Of a DNA stretch of 64,000 nucleotides, positions 56,430 to 64,000 are shown in pieces. The position numbers were made by a program, and so were the translations under genes. The DNA is taken from positions 372,001-436,000 of the forward strand of contig MCGO01000006.1 of assembly GCA_002104985.1 (NCBI GenBank), written 5' to 3'. Below the pieces are notes generated by a model that searched no databases, was not told the origin of the DNA, and saw only the letters and a program-made list of their open reading frames with translations. The stretch comes from Rhizoclosmatium globosum (taxonomy: Eukaryota; Chytridiomycota; Chytridiomycetes; Chytridiales; Chytriomycetaceae). The first letter of the stretch is position 1. The number at the start of each line of letters is the position of its first letter.

Positions 56430-56749
56430 TGTTGGAGTCTGCGGATTACGACCCCGGTATGTGTAGGCTTAATAGGGATTTGGGAAACTTAATCTTATTG
56501 GAATACTAATCTTAATAGAACAATTTAAACGCCGGGAAAATCACCCGAGACCTCCAATCACAAATCTCCTCATCTCCCCCTATCAGCCTCCGCTCGCTTA
56601 TCCCTTGAACACATATGTGAGTGATATAGATGCTGATTGAAGTTCGATTGAGCTTGAACCTTGATTGAAGTCTTGTCCTAATAAAGATTACGCGTGTTTC
56701 CAATCTTTCTTGCATTCAGCTTGTAAACCCTAAAATTACTTATTCAACA
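56430..56749 (-). repeat. 5' LTR of the copia-type element
   Basis: 320-bp repeat with termini TGTTGAATAAG and ...CTCCAACA read on the minus strand. Its gag-proximal 21 nt are identical, in direct orientation, to the element's other terminus at 53042-53062, which defines both ends. No full-length 3' copy remains for age dating. An AT-rich stretch (TCTATATCAC on the minus strand) may hold the promoter. Confidence 0.88.
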
Positions 56750-56754
56750 CGGAG
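56750..56754. repeat. Target-site duplication CGGAG (right copy)
   Basis: Matches the left copy at 53037-53041 exactly and directly follows the LTR terminus CAACA. It lies within the transporter codons for ISP (AT TTC TCC G on the minus strand). Confidence 0.95.
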
Positions 56755-57730
56755 AAATCGCAACACAAAGGCCTGCAAATAATAAGAAAACTGCTGCGGT
56801 AATTGCAGTGGTGACTTTCAAGTAGATTGACAACAGATATAATGAAACAGCAACTTGGATTGGAGATATCCATATAAGATTAATCTTTGAGAATGAATTC
56901 TGAATTACTTCAACATCTGCTGTCACTAGACTGTTAATTTTTCCAGCAGGGAAGAGCTACAAAATTTGCAGTTAGATACTCTAAAAGGAGAAATGGAAAT
57001 ACTTACTTTCTGAGATTCTCGAGACAGTCTCAAATTCTTTTTGTAAATAGCTCTAATAAGTGCAGCATTTGTTTGTACTCCCGCTATTGCAGCGGTTGAG
57101 TTTGAGACGTTGGCACATAAACAAGCCAACAGTTGTGCAGCAAATACAAGCGCAGCAATCACAAATCCATTTTGAACAAGAAGTGTTGATTTATCAACGT
57201 GTGGATCAAGATAATCAATGATGAGGCCAATCATGAACGTGAGACAGAACGTTGAAGCTGCCTCTGTCAATTTGCAAACTGCGTCGAGAGCACTTATTGT
57301 ACGTCAGCAAGAGAAAATCAAATAATTCAATTTGTTACATTTTTCTTGATTGTTGTTTCCAAAGGAGGTGAATGAGTGAGTAGGATGAATGTTTGCCGAA
57401 GGAATCAAGCCAACCTCCTAATTCTGCCGTGTCACTCGGTTTCAAAGGAAGCAACGTCTATTCAAATTAATGCATTAACTCAAAATCTCATTGATACGTA
57501 ACGTACATTGGGTTCCAATGGAACGTGGTATCCTCGTTTTAACAAAGGATAAATCCAAGAAGTCGTGATGGTTGAGAACACTTGCATGTAAAGAGCCGTG
57601 GTTGCGGTTTTGACAGCTGTAGAAGCAGAATGCTTGGAGAGATTTAGAAGCCTCGGAAGCTTGAGGCGAAACGGTACACTCTGATTGGATTGATGAACGG
57701 GTTTCTATTTTTAGACTTCGTCATCTCCAT
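56750..57730 (-). pseudogene. ABCC transporter, 5' part before retroelement insertion
   Basis: Start MEMTKSKNRNPFINP at 57730; a one-base break near 57690 leads to RLKLPRLLNLS, then SWIYPLLKRGYHVPLEPN (ABCC 'P-L-L-x-x-G' motif), and after an intron LLPLKPSDTAELGGW. TMD1 helices follow: LTFMIGLIIDYLD, VIAALVFAAQLLACLC, ALIRAIYKKNLRLS (ABCC 'A-I-Y-x-K-x-L-R-LS'), FPAGKINSLVTADVEVIQ (the I-x-N-L-x-x-x-D motif) and the helix IWISPIQVAVSLYLLSIYL. At the insertion the frame reads AGLCVAISPC and meets a stop formed by the LTR start (TGT TGA). A product from this part would have only part of TMD1 and no ATPase domain. Confidence 0.83.
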
Positions 57731-57835
57731 TATCCTCAGCAAATCTTAGTGGAAAGGTAAAATATTGGTTTTCAGATTTAGTGTAAAACAAATTTCTCTA
57801 TCGTTGGAATTGTCACTTCACAAACAACTTCAACA

Positions 57836-59473
57836 ATGCAGCCAACTTTCCAAACCAGTCGACCGCCGCCGCCGTACATGCTCCCTGCCAAAATATCCAC
57901 GAAAGATACGTCCGAATCAGCACTAAACGAAAACTTGCGCAGAATAATTGAATACTACGATACTTGTCAACTCCATCAACTTCAGATCGTCCTCCTCCTC
58001 CAAATGGACGACTGGATTCCGTTCGCCAAAAACGAGTTTCTTCCCCATGTTCCAAGTTTCGCGTCGAATTGGTTGAAACGAGAAAGGAATAAACGCCAGC
58101 CTGTTGTGATTGAAATGATGCTTCTCCACTTGGCGTACAAATGGTTTCGACAGCCGACAATGAAGCTTTTGACGAAAATGTTTATTAATTTAGCAGAAGA
58201 AGAAATGATCACTTTCGACTGCAGTCCTGACTCGGCGTCTCGGATGAAAGAACAGGAGTGTGTGCATAGAACCGGAAAGGCCATCTTTGGTCATATTTTC
58301 ACATTCATGGGAGTCTTAGTTCGTGATGGCTGCGTCGATCAAGCGAGAGACTTTCTTATTGAGAAATATTCGTTGTTTGAGTTTGGCAAGGGGAAAGAAA
58401 CAATCTTGGAAATTTACTCGCATTATATTAACGACGTTTATTGCTGTCAACGAGGGGCTAAAAGTTGCATTCAAAGTGGGGATGATGACGAGGCTCTTGC
58501 GGCAATTGATAAATATGCATTCAAACGCGAGGACTTCGAGTTTGTCACAAACATCATTAACAATGCGAATGAGCACTGGTTTCTCCGAACAATGGCTCGT
58601 CATTTATTATTTCTGCTCAAACAGGCGTTGGGCAGTGTCACAAGAAAATCATTGCCATCTGCAGTTTGGAGTTTGGATAAAATCAAATCTTCAGAGAAGC
58701 CAATGCATATGTATGGTAAATTTCCTGAAACTGAAAGAATGCCGGTGGATGAGTACCTGTCACACTGGAATAACCTTGTCTTTCACTCAACACTGGGTTC
58801 TCCTTCTCGGAAAAATATTCTTGGATCAAGTTGCTCTAAATGTGGAGACTGTCGTTCAAAAGATCAATCGCCTCTTAAAAAGTGCGATCGCTGTGAAGTT
58901 GAGTATTATTGCTCTCGTAACTGCCAGGTAATGGATTGGAAGCTAGGACACAAGAGGCATTGTCGCCAAAAAGGAGAATACCGTCTTGGAGATAAAGTGC
59001 AACTTCATGGGTTCATGACGGGCGTATATCGGAATGAAATGTTGGGCGTGCTTGTTGGCTACACAGATGTATCTGATGGTCATGATGTACAATGGATCGT
59101 AAAATCAAATGAAGAGAAATGGAGAAAAGAAATACTTGTATCCGCGGCCAACTTATGGTTGCGTATGACGAAAGAAGAGTATTCCGATTTCGTGAGGCTG
59201 AAGGAAAAGTTTGAGCGAATTCAAAATAAAGTGATACGAGAAGTATATGTGATTCTCGAATTAGATTTAAATAAGGGAGGCAGCGGTGAATTGTCCCTTA
59301 TTTTTCCGTTTGTGCTGTCGAAATCTCCAAACAAAAAACAGGCGCCAAAGCGCTGTCACCCACCGCCTACCTCATACCCACTCCGCGCCGCCGCTCCATC
59401 CACCCACCCTCAATTGCAATGCAACACCATCCAACTGAAGAGGTCCACGTGCTCACGGCGTTCCTTTCGCTGA
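57836..59473 (+). CDS. MYND zinc-finger protein
   Basis: Intronless, about 500-545 residues. The N-terminal ~300 residues are helical (RIIEYYDTCQLHQLQIVLLLQ, MFINLAEEEMITFDC, IYSHYINDVYCCQRGAKSCIQSGDDDEALAAIDKYA), perhaps with TPR-like repeats. The C-terminal MYND finger is complete: CSKCGDC, KKCDRCEVEYYCSRNCQ, then DWKLGHKRHC. It is followed by a beta-rich segment (GDKVQLHGFMTGVYRNEMLGVLVGY) and helices. No SET domain is seen. MYND fingers bind proline-rich partners. The open frame runs 55 bp into the BTG gene's coding region. Composition changes to Pro/Arg after ILELDLN near 59270, so the true end may lie there. It starts 105 bp from the ABCC start, divergently. Confidence 0.8.
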   Translation: MQPTFQTSRPPPPYMLPAKISTKDTSESALNENLRRIIEYYDTCQLHQLQIVLLLQMDDWIPFAKNEFLPHVPSFASNWLKRERNKRQPVVIEMMLLHLAYKWFRQPTMKLLTKMFINLAEEEMITFDCSPDSASRMKEQECVHRTGKAIFGHIFTFMGVLVRDGCVDQARDFLIEKYSLFEFGKGKETILEIYSHYINDVYCCQRGAKSCIQSGDDDEALAAIDKYAFKREDFEFVTNIINNANEHWFLRTMARHLLFLLKQALGSVTRKSLPSAVWSLDKIKSSEKPMHMYGKFPETERMPVDEYLSHWNNLVFHSTLGSPSRKNILGSSCSKCGDCRSKDQSPLKKCDRCEVEYYCSRNCQVMDWKLGHKRHCRQKGEYRLGDKVQLHGFMTGVYRNEMLGVLVGYTDVSDGHDVQWIVKSNEEKWRKEILVSAANLWLRMTKEEYSDFVRLKEKFERIQNKVIREVYVILELDLNKGGSGELSLIFPFVLSKSPNKKQAPKRCHPPPTSYPLRAAAPSTHPQLQCNTIQLKRSTCSRRSFR

Positions 59474-60680
59474 TTGTGAGTCACGCGCCCGACTCGACCG
59501 CGGCGGCCGCCGATTCAAACCGCCGCCACTTTGCCGCCCACGCCGCCGCCGTCATCGCCCATGCGTCATCAACTTCGGCGTCGGTTTCGGCGGAGGCGCG
59601 TGCGGCGTTCGTGTCGGTGCTGAACGAGCGATTGGCGAAACACTTTCACGGCCACTGGCACGAACTCACGTGCGTTTGTTGCTGAAGGCTTTTTAATCAT
59701 AAGAGAAACTGACGGTGTTCGTGTAGGCCTGCGAGAGGTTCAGCCTACAGATCTATTGCCGTTGTCAACGGGAAGCCTGACCGCATTCTGACGGAAGCTG
59801 CTGAAGCTGCAGGAATTCCTTCTCTAAGTATGTTCATCCGTTTGCGCCCTGTCTTTGGTCACAGTGTTCAATATGTCTCCCATTCAATAACACCACCACC
59901 TTCTACTCAAAATTTTCATATACTTCCACGCGCACCATGGCTAACTTCTGTTTTTGATTGAAGGCCTCCTATTTCCTCTGAATATTACATTCTGGATCGA
60001 TCCCGGCTGCGTCGCTTATCGTATTGGCGATTCTGGGCCATCCTCTACTCTATGGACCGATGATTCCACTCTATCAACACCTTCAGCTTCTCCCACTCCT
60101 TCTCTCTCCTACCTAGCGTCCCCAAAACTATCTGCTTCTTCCTTGCCCCCGTCCCCTCCCCACCTATCGCGCCAACAACTGCGCCAACTGAAAATCCAGC
60201 AAAAACAAATTGAGCTTCAAGAAATGGCTCGCCAGTTATCTCACCAATACCCTTCTTCTTTCTCTTGTCCAACTAGTCCACCAAGCCTCTCGCGCCAAAA
60301 GTCAGTCTCATCTGTGACTGGGTCGTCCTATGATTCCCGCACTTCTCCATCCTCATCCCTTCCACCTTCTCCTTCTCCTTCCCCATCTATCCCTTCTCCT
60401 CCCCAAGCGCGTCGCTCTAAGTCGAACCATTCCAATTCGCAAGCTTATAAAAAGACTGAGGTGAGTGTTGCGAAAGTTCCTAGGTTTTTAAGCTGACTTG
60501 AACTCTGTAGCAACCTCCGCAACCAGCCCCTCAGATGCATACCATTCCTGGACTCCCTCCCACGCCTTCTGGTGGAGTCAAAATGTCGCGTGGAGGAAGT
60601 AACGGCCGTCGTGGCCACAAATCACCCAAGTATTATTATGGACCTGCCATTTCGTCTTCCGTCACAGCAGCAGTCTGTTA
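59419..60680 (+). CDS. BTG/Tob anti-proliferative family protein
   Basis: Start MQHHPTEEVHVLTAFLSLIV. The BTG domain shows box A (FHGHWHELTPARGSAYRSI across an intron) and box B (LFPLNITFWIDPGCVAYRIGDSG). Between them is DRILTEAAEAAGIPSLS. In animals this domain binds the CAF1/Pop2 deadenylase and stimulates mRNA decay. After the domain come Ser/Pro/Gln-rich stretches and, past an intron near 60460-60510, a basic Gly-rich end (SRGGSNGRRGHKSPKYYYGP) terminating SSVTAAVC. I see no clear PAM2 motif of the Tob type. The first exon has an Ala-run (AAHAAAVIAHAS) and is GC-rich. The total of about 330 residues resembles Tob more than the short BTG proteins. Confidence 0.85.
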
Positions 60681-61385
60681 AGAGTTGATCAATGCTCTTT
60701 TATTCCCCTACACTCTCCGTATTCTTTTGTCTCAGTGTCTTGTTCAGTTTTGGGTCCTGATAGTTGTTTTTCAAACGAACCTCGTAGATAATTTGTAACT
60801 TTGTTGCTTTTTTTTATATGTACCTTCTATAACCTGTGTTGTTCTTATCGTTTCCTATAAAAACCGCCTCATATGTATTCTTTTCTTTGGTTTTGGATTG
60901 TCAGATGAAACACGTTTTTAGCGGATACCGCCGTCCTGTCCAGTCAGTCAGATTTTCCTTTCGCTACCAATTTTTTCAAAAACCAATAATGCCATCGAAA
61001 GACATAGGGATTTGCTCTTGGTCGTCGGCGTTTCCATGAGGAATCAGGTATGTCCCAACTTAGCCAAAAGAAAGTGATTCGGAACTTATATCACAAGTTC
61101 TTGGTCAAATGCACATACAATAATGAAATCTGCTGTATGCAGTGCATGGGCGGGCACCTGGATTCCTTTCACTTCCAAATCATAACGATTGAACAGACAA
61201 CTACGACAAGCAGTTAAGAGAGAACAATCCAGACCACCAACGGTATACTCTTCATTCATCATTGAATTTCCAAAAACTCATGCCCTTATCTACAGAAGGA
61301 AATTGACGAAACACAGCCAGCTATTCTTGGAACACTCTCTCCATCACCTTCGCCCCTCTTCACCCAAAAAACACAAACTCCAAAA
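60681..61385. other. Intergenic region between BTG and ATP-grasp genes
   Basis: 705 bp containing the BTG 3' UTR (T-rich, 60690-60850) and the upstream region of the ATP-grasp gene. Short open frames lack protein-like composition. I could not recognise a tRNA or other RNA gene. Confidence 0.5.
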
Positions 61386-62962
61386 ATGCCGCGAAACGTC
61401 CTAGTCATAAACGACTGTGCCGACCCGCTCTCTGTCCTCCTTCCCACCGCGAACCCATACACTGAAATGCTAACCCCAGAAGAACGCCAAGAAATCTCTA
61501 TCCACCTCATCGCAACCACAGGCGGATCCCCGTCCAAGACCAAAAACAAGCCGCAACCGTTGTTGAACTCCCGCACTTGAAGTCAAACGGGCAGGTGGAA
61601 ATCGAGGCGATACAGATCTTGAATCGGTACAATGTGGATACAATCTATACGACTGTTGAAGAGCTTGTGCGTCGGTGTGCTGGATTACGGTCTTTATATG
61701 GAATTACGAGCGGTCTTGGCAGGGATTCTGTGGAATGTTTTCGTGATAAGTTGGAGATGAAGGTTCAATGTGAGAAGGCTGGGTTTCCGGTGTCCAAGTT
61801 TCGGAAGGTTGGGACTGGAGCTGATATTGTTGCGTTTCTGAAGGAGTTTGGATACCCGGCGAGTACGTGGAGTTCTTTATTGGTTTGTGAACTTGTTCTA
61901 AATGGGACTTGTGGGTTCAGTTATCAAGCCAACGAATGGAATCTCGTCATACGGCGTAAAAGTCATCAAAAACGACAAAGATATGAATGATTACATCAAG
62001 GATATGTATCTTGTGGAGAACACATGCGATGAGAAGAGGTAATCTTGATGAACCCCTGCCTTGACATTCACCGTCCAATTATAGCGGTGGAGACGTTATT
62101 ATCGAGTCATTCGTCAACGCTAGAATGGTTCACGTAAATGGATTCGCAAGAAACGGTGTCATTGAATTAATGTGGCCATTCCTCTACATAGCAACAAACC
62201 TCTGCTTCACAACTGGATCCTCCTATGGAAACGTCCTCATCCCCACCTCCTCCCCCCGATACATGGCCATCAAAAAAGCCACACAACACCTCTTGGACAG
62301 CCTCCCCTGCCCTGACCGCCTCATTTTCCACCTCGAGCTCTTTGAAGAACCCGACCCAGAAGCCCCATCCCCCGTCGACAGTGCCATCGGCTTCGAAAAC
62401 GCTGAAAAGCGTCGTGACTCAGTAAACGAAATGGGGCCCTTCAAATACTCACTCTGTGAAATTGCAGCCAGGAAACCGGGCGCCACCATCACGGAACTGA
62501 TTAACCGTTGCGAAACGTCGTTGCTCCCGCAGGATCACCCGAGTAAACGGATGGACGTGTTTTCGGAGATGGATTTCCGGTTGTGTCTTGGACTTCCGTT
62601 GCGGCATAATCGGATGGAGTGGTCGCGGTATGCGAGGGACCAGGCGGAGCGGAGTGAGCTCTTTGGGCATGGACGTGGGGGTGGTGGGTTTCTTGTTGCG
62701 GATTTGATTGTTCCGTTGCAGAGGGGGAAGTTGGAAGCTGTGCCGAAGGGGGAGGAGTGTCCTGTTCCTGGGAATTACGATTCGTCAGGTGGCCAAGATT
62801 GGGCAAGTTTTCACGGGATATAATGCGTTGAAGGTGAATACTTGTGCTAGAATTCTGTTGACGCTTCAGGATGAAGAAGGGGTGACGGAGAGACAAGCTG
62901 CTGAACGATTGGCGGAGGCAGAGAAATGGTACAAGGCTGGCGTCAAATATTCATCATGTTGA
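61386..62962 (+). CDS. ATP-grasp superfamily ligase of unknown substrate
   Basis: Start MPRNVLVINDCADPLSVL. The N-terminal domain (ELPHLKSNGQVEIEAIQILNRY, IYTTVEELVRRCAGLR) resembles the first domain of PurK/carbamoyl-phosphate-synthase-like ligases. DSVECFRDKLEMKVQCEKAGFPVSKFRKV is the ATP-grasp entrance. After an intron come VIKPTNGISSYGVKVI (ATP-binding Lys and loop), VENTCDEK, and DVIIESFVNARMVHVNGFARNGVIEL, the catalytic Glu region. LIFHLELF with a later acidic/Asn segment completes the fold. The C-terminus is a helical tail (ERQAAERLAEAEKWYKAG). One-base breaks near 61545 and around 62785 are implied. Such proteins join a carboxylate and an amine using ATP; neighbours give no hint of the pathway. 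Confidence 0.75.
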
Positions 62963-63227
62963 TTTCATTTTGTTGCATAAACTATGGCTCATTGCAGACG
63001 TAATATAATAAATTTTGGTTGGGTGACTTTTAAACGACTCTGTGATTAGTTTTGAAGTGAAATGATATGCAGCCATTTATTCTGCAGACTCGCAAGTAAG
63101 AGCGATTTGATTTTCGCGTCAAAATTATATTGGCGTTAAACATTCTTAGACTTGCACTATGGACTCGGCCTGATCAGAAATCAAACCACATGCACAACGC
63201 AGATATTAATCTTTTATTTACAGGCAT

Positions 63228-63771
63228 TTATTTCTTTGCATATTTCTTACGATCCTTTCCTTTCTTTGAATCATTTGCGATGTTTGCACGGACAGTACTG
63301 ACAATAGCCTTCAAGTGAAAAGAATAAGAATAATAAACACCTTTAATATAAAATAGCCATAAATTACCGCGTGAGTACGTGTGGGAACTTTCCGTACTCC
63401 GAGCCTAGCTGAAAGCGAGTTTACATGCTGATTAAAGCCCGGTACTTTAATCTTCCATTTCATATCTGAGTACAAACCGGGTGTTACACTACCAGTGATG
63501 TGAAGAGCAGCACTCACCCACAGGTAACATCACATCTTCGACTTGAAGCGAGTCTGAGCCCCTGTGACGGGCCAGTTTACACGCCTGTGTCGCAGCGTCC
63601 TTAATAAAGTCGTTTGCGAGATCCAAGAGCATCTGTTTGGATATGCAGGTTTAGTTGGTTCAGAAGGGTGTTGAGTAGAGCCACCATTTCCACGTCAGCG
63701 TCCAACTTCTCTCTCGGATCGACCTGTGCAGCCAGTTTGCGGATATTATCGAGAGGAATGAGCTGGGCCAT
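63228..63771 (-). CDS. TAF12: TFIID/SAGA subunit TAF12 (histone-fold)
   Basis: Start MAQLIPLDNIRKLAAQVDP at 63771. The histone fold continues REKLDADVEM, joined by an intron to MLLDLANDFIKDAATQACKLARHRGS and DSLQVEDVMLPV. The next exon has MKWKIKVPGF, which corresponds to the W-N-I-x-I-P-G-F motif of TAF12, then NQHVNSL. A last exon after an intron ends KKGKDRKKYAKK. About 125 residues; it is the minimal TAF12 core without the long Gln-rich N-terminus of yeast TAF12. TAF12 pairs with TAF4 in TFIID and Ada1 in SAGA. Divergent from the RRM gene with 52 bp between starts. Confidence 0.88.
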
Positions 63772-63823
63772 TTGAGCTGAAGATAGAGACAGTGTTTGGT
63801 TTAAAGAAAGTTTCTTTTACAGA

Positions 63824-64000
63824 ATGAGTGAAGCCAAAAGCTCCAATGTGATACACGTCGGCGGCCTGGACGCCCAAGTAACGCACGAACTGTTAACACA
63901 GGCCTTTGTTCCGTTTGGCGACATTGCCTCGATTCAACTTCCGATTGATCCGGACTCGAGTGCGTTTGTTCTTGCTCTGACTGCTGCGTAGTCTTCGCTA
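63824..64000 (+). CDS. RRM protein, likely cyclophilin E (PPIE) type, cut by window end
   Basis: Start MSEAKSSNVIHVGGLDAQVTHE. RNP2 is VIHVGGL, and the sequence FVPFGDIASIQLPIDPDS matches the N-terminal RRM of PPIE-type cyclophilins (F-x-PFGDI-x-x-IQ-x-P-D). An intron probably begins at about 63960 (GTGCGT) and ends TAG near 63991. The remaining RRM and any cyclophilin domain lie outside the window. A generic RRM splicing factor cannot be excluded. The ATG is preceded by TTTCTTTTACAG, a good 3' splice site. Confidence 0.65.

Larger units (their letters stand above)
53042..56749 (-). mobile_element. Ty1/copia-type LTR retrotransposon, internally truncated, inserted in an ABCC exon
   Basis: 3,708-bp element with TG...CA termini and a perfect 5-bp target duplication. 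Order on the minus strand is 5' LTR, gag, aspartic protease, GAG-pre-integrase zinc-like region, and the start of integrase, which is the copia order. Integrase breaks off after the first catalytic Asp region. Reverse transcriptase, RNase H, polypurine tract and all but the last 21 nt of the 3' LTR are missing, replaced by a fold-back palindrome. The element cannot be autonomous. The exact duplication and unmutated termini suggest a recent insertion. Confidence 0.93.

Noticed and set aside
53042..56749. DNA transposon with terminal inverted repeats
   Set aside because: The TGTTGG/CCAACA ends belong to LTR termini in direct orientation, the ORFs are copia gag, protease and integrase, and the inverted copy is confined to the fold-back at the left end.
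1..64000. tRNA, rRNA or CRISPR features
   Set aside because: No cloverleaf, rRNA segment or spaced repeat array could be recognised by eye in the intergenic regions.

Overview
The window looks like nuclear DNA of a zoosporic fungus, most likely a chytrid. Genes are compact, carry short GT-AG introns (about 40-130 nt) and are packed on both strands, often less than 100 bp apart. Fungal hallmarks are a HAL4/HAL5-type kinase, Dma1 FHA-RING ligase, Pcl/Pho80-type cyclin, Ilv1 and UNC93-like carrier. Flagellated-cell hallmarks, unexpected in Dikarya, are a TMEM218-like ciliary membrane protein and a cyclic-nucleotide-gated-type channel. There is also a BTG/Tob protein.

Layout. 0-12.4 kb: GPI-anchored GH26 glycosidase, tRNA dihydrouridine synthase, HAL-type kinase, CNG-type channel, TMEM218-like protein, 3-hydroxyisobutyryl-CoA hydrolase ending in SKL, and a Ppx1-like exopolyphosphatase. 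12.4-30.5 kb: Dma1, a large two-block membrane protein, an AT-hook/HTH protein, eIF3e, a cyclin, a large unrecognised protein, threonine dehydratase and a strongly codon-biased UNC93-like carrier. 30.9-49.7 kb: a ~1,800-residue coiled-coil protein, an NFX1/FAP1 protein, an arrestin-like/SH3 protein, two tandem tetraspan paralogues, CCDC174, a secreted protein, a DMT transporter, a small CCG-x2-C protein, Pth2 and a membrane dipeptidase. 49.7-57.7 kb: an ABCC transporter gene split inside an exon by a 3.7 kb Ty1/copia-type LTR element with a perfect 5-bp target duplication. 57.8-64 kb: MYND protein, BTG/Tob, ATP-grasp protein, TAF12 and the start of an RRM protein.

Two structural themes stand out. 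The copia insertion is well resolved: target duplication CGGAG, a 320-bp 5' LTR, and a 3' end collapsed into a 74-bp fold-back palindrome with reverse transcriptase missing. Second, about twenty conserved genes show single-base reading-frame breaks, almost all of the missing-one-base type. I read these mainly as residual indels of a long-read assembly, so many proteins here must be read across a frame break. Genes such as the kinase, channel, HIBCH, eIF3e, UNC93, MYND and TAF12 read cleanly.

Functional links are modest: a kinase of the potassium-transport-regulating HAL family sits beside an ion channel, ILV1 and HIBCH both belong to branched-chain amino-acid metabolism, and gene expression functions (eIF3e, Dus4, TAF12, BTG, CCDC174, Pth2) are scattered among housekeeping genes. 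No rRNA, tRNA, CRISPR or bacterial operon was found.
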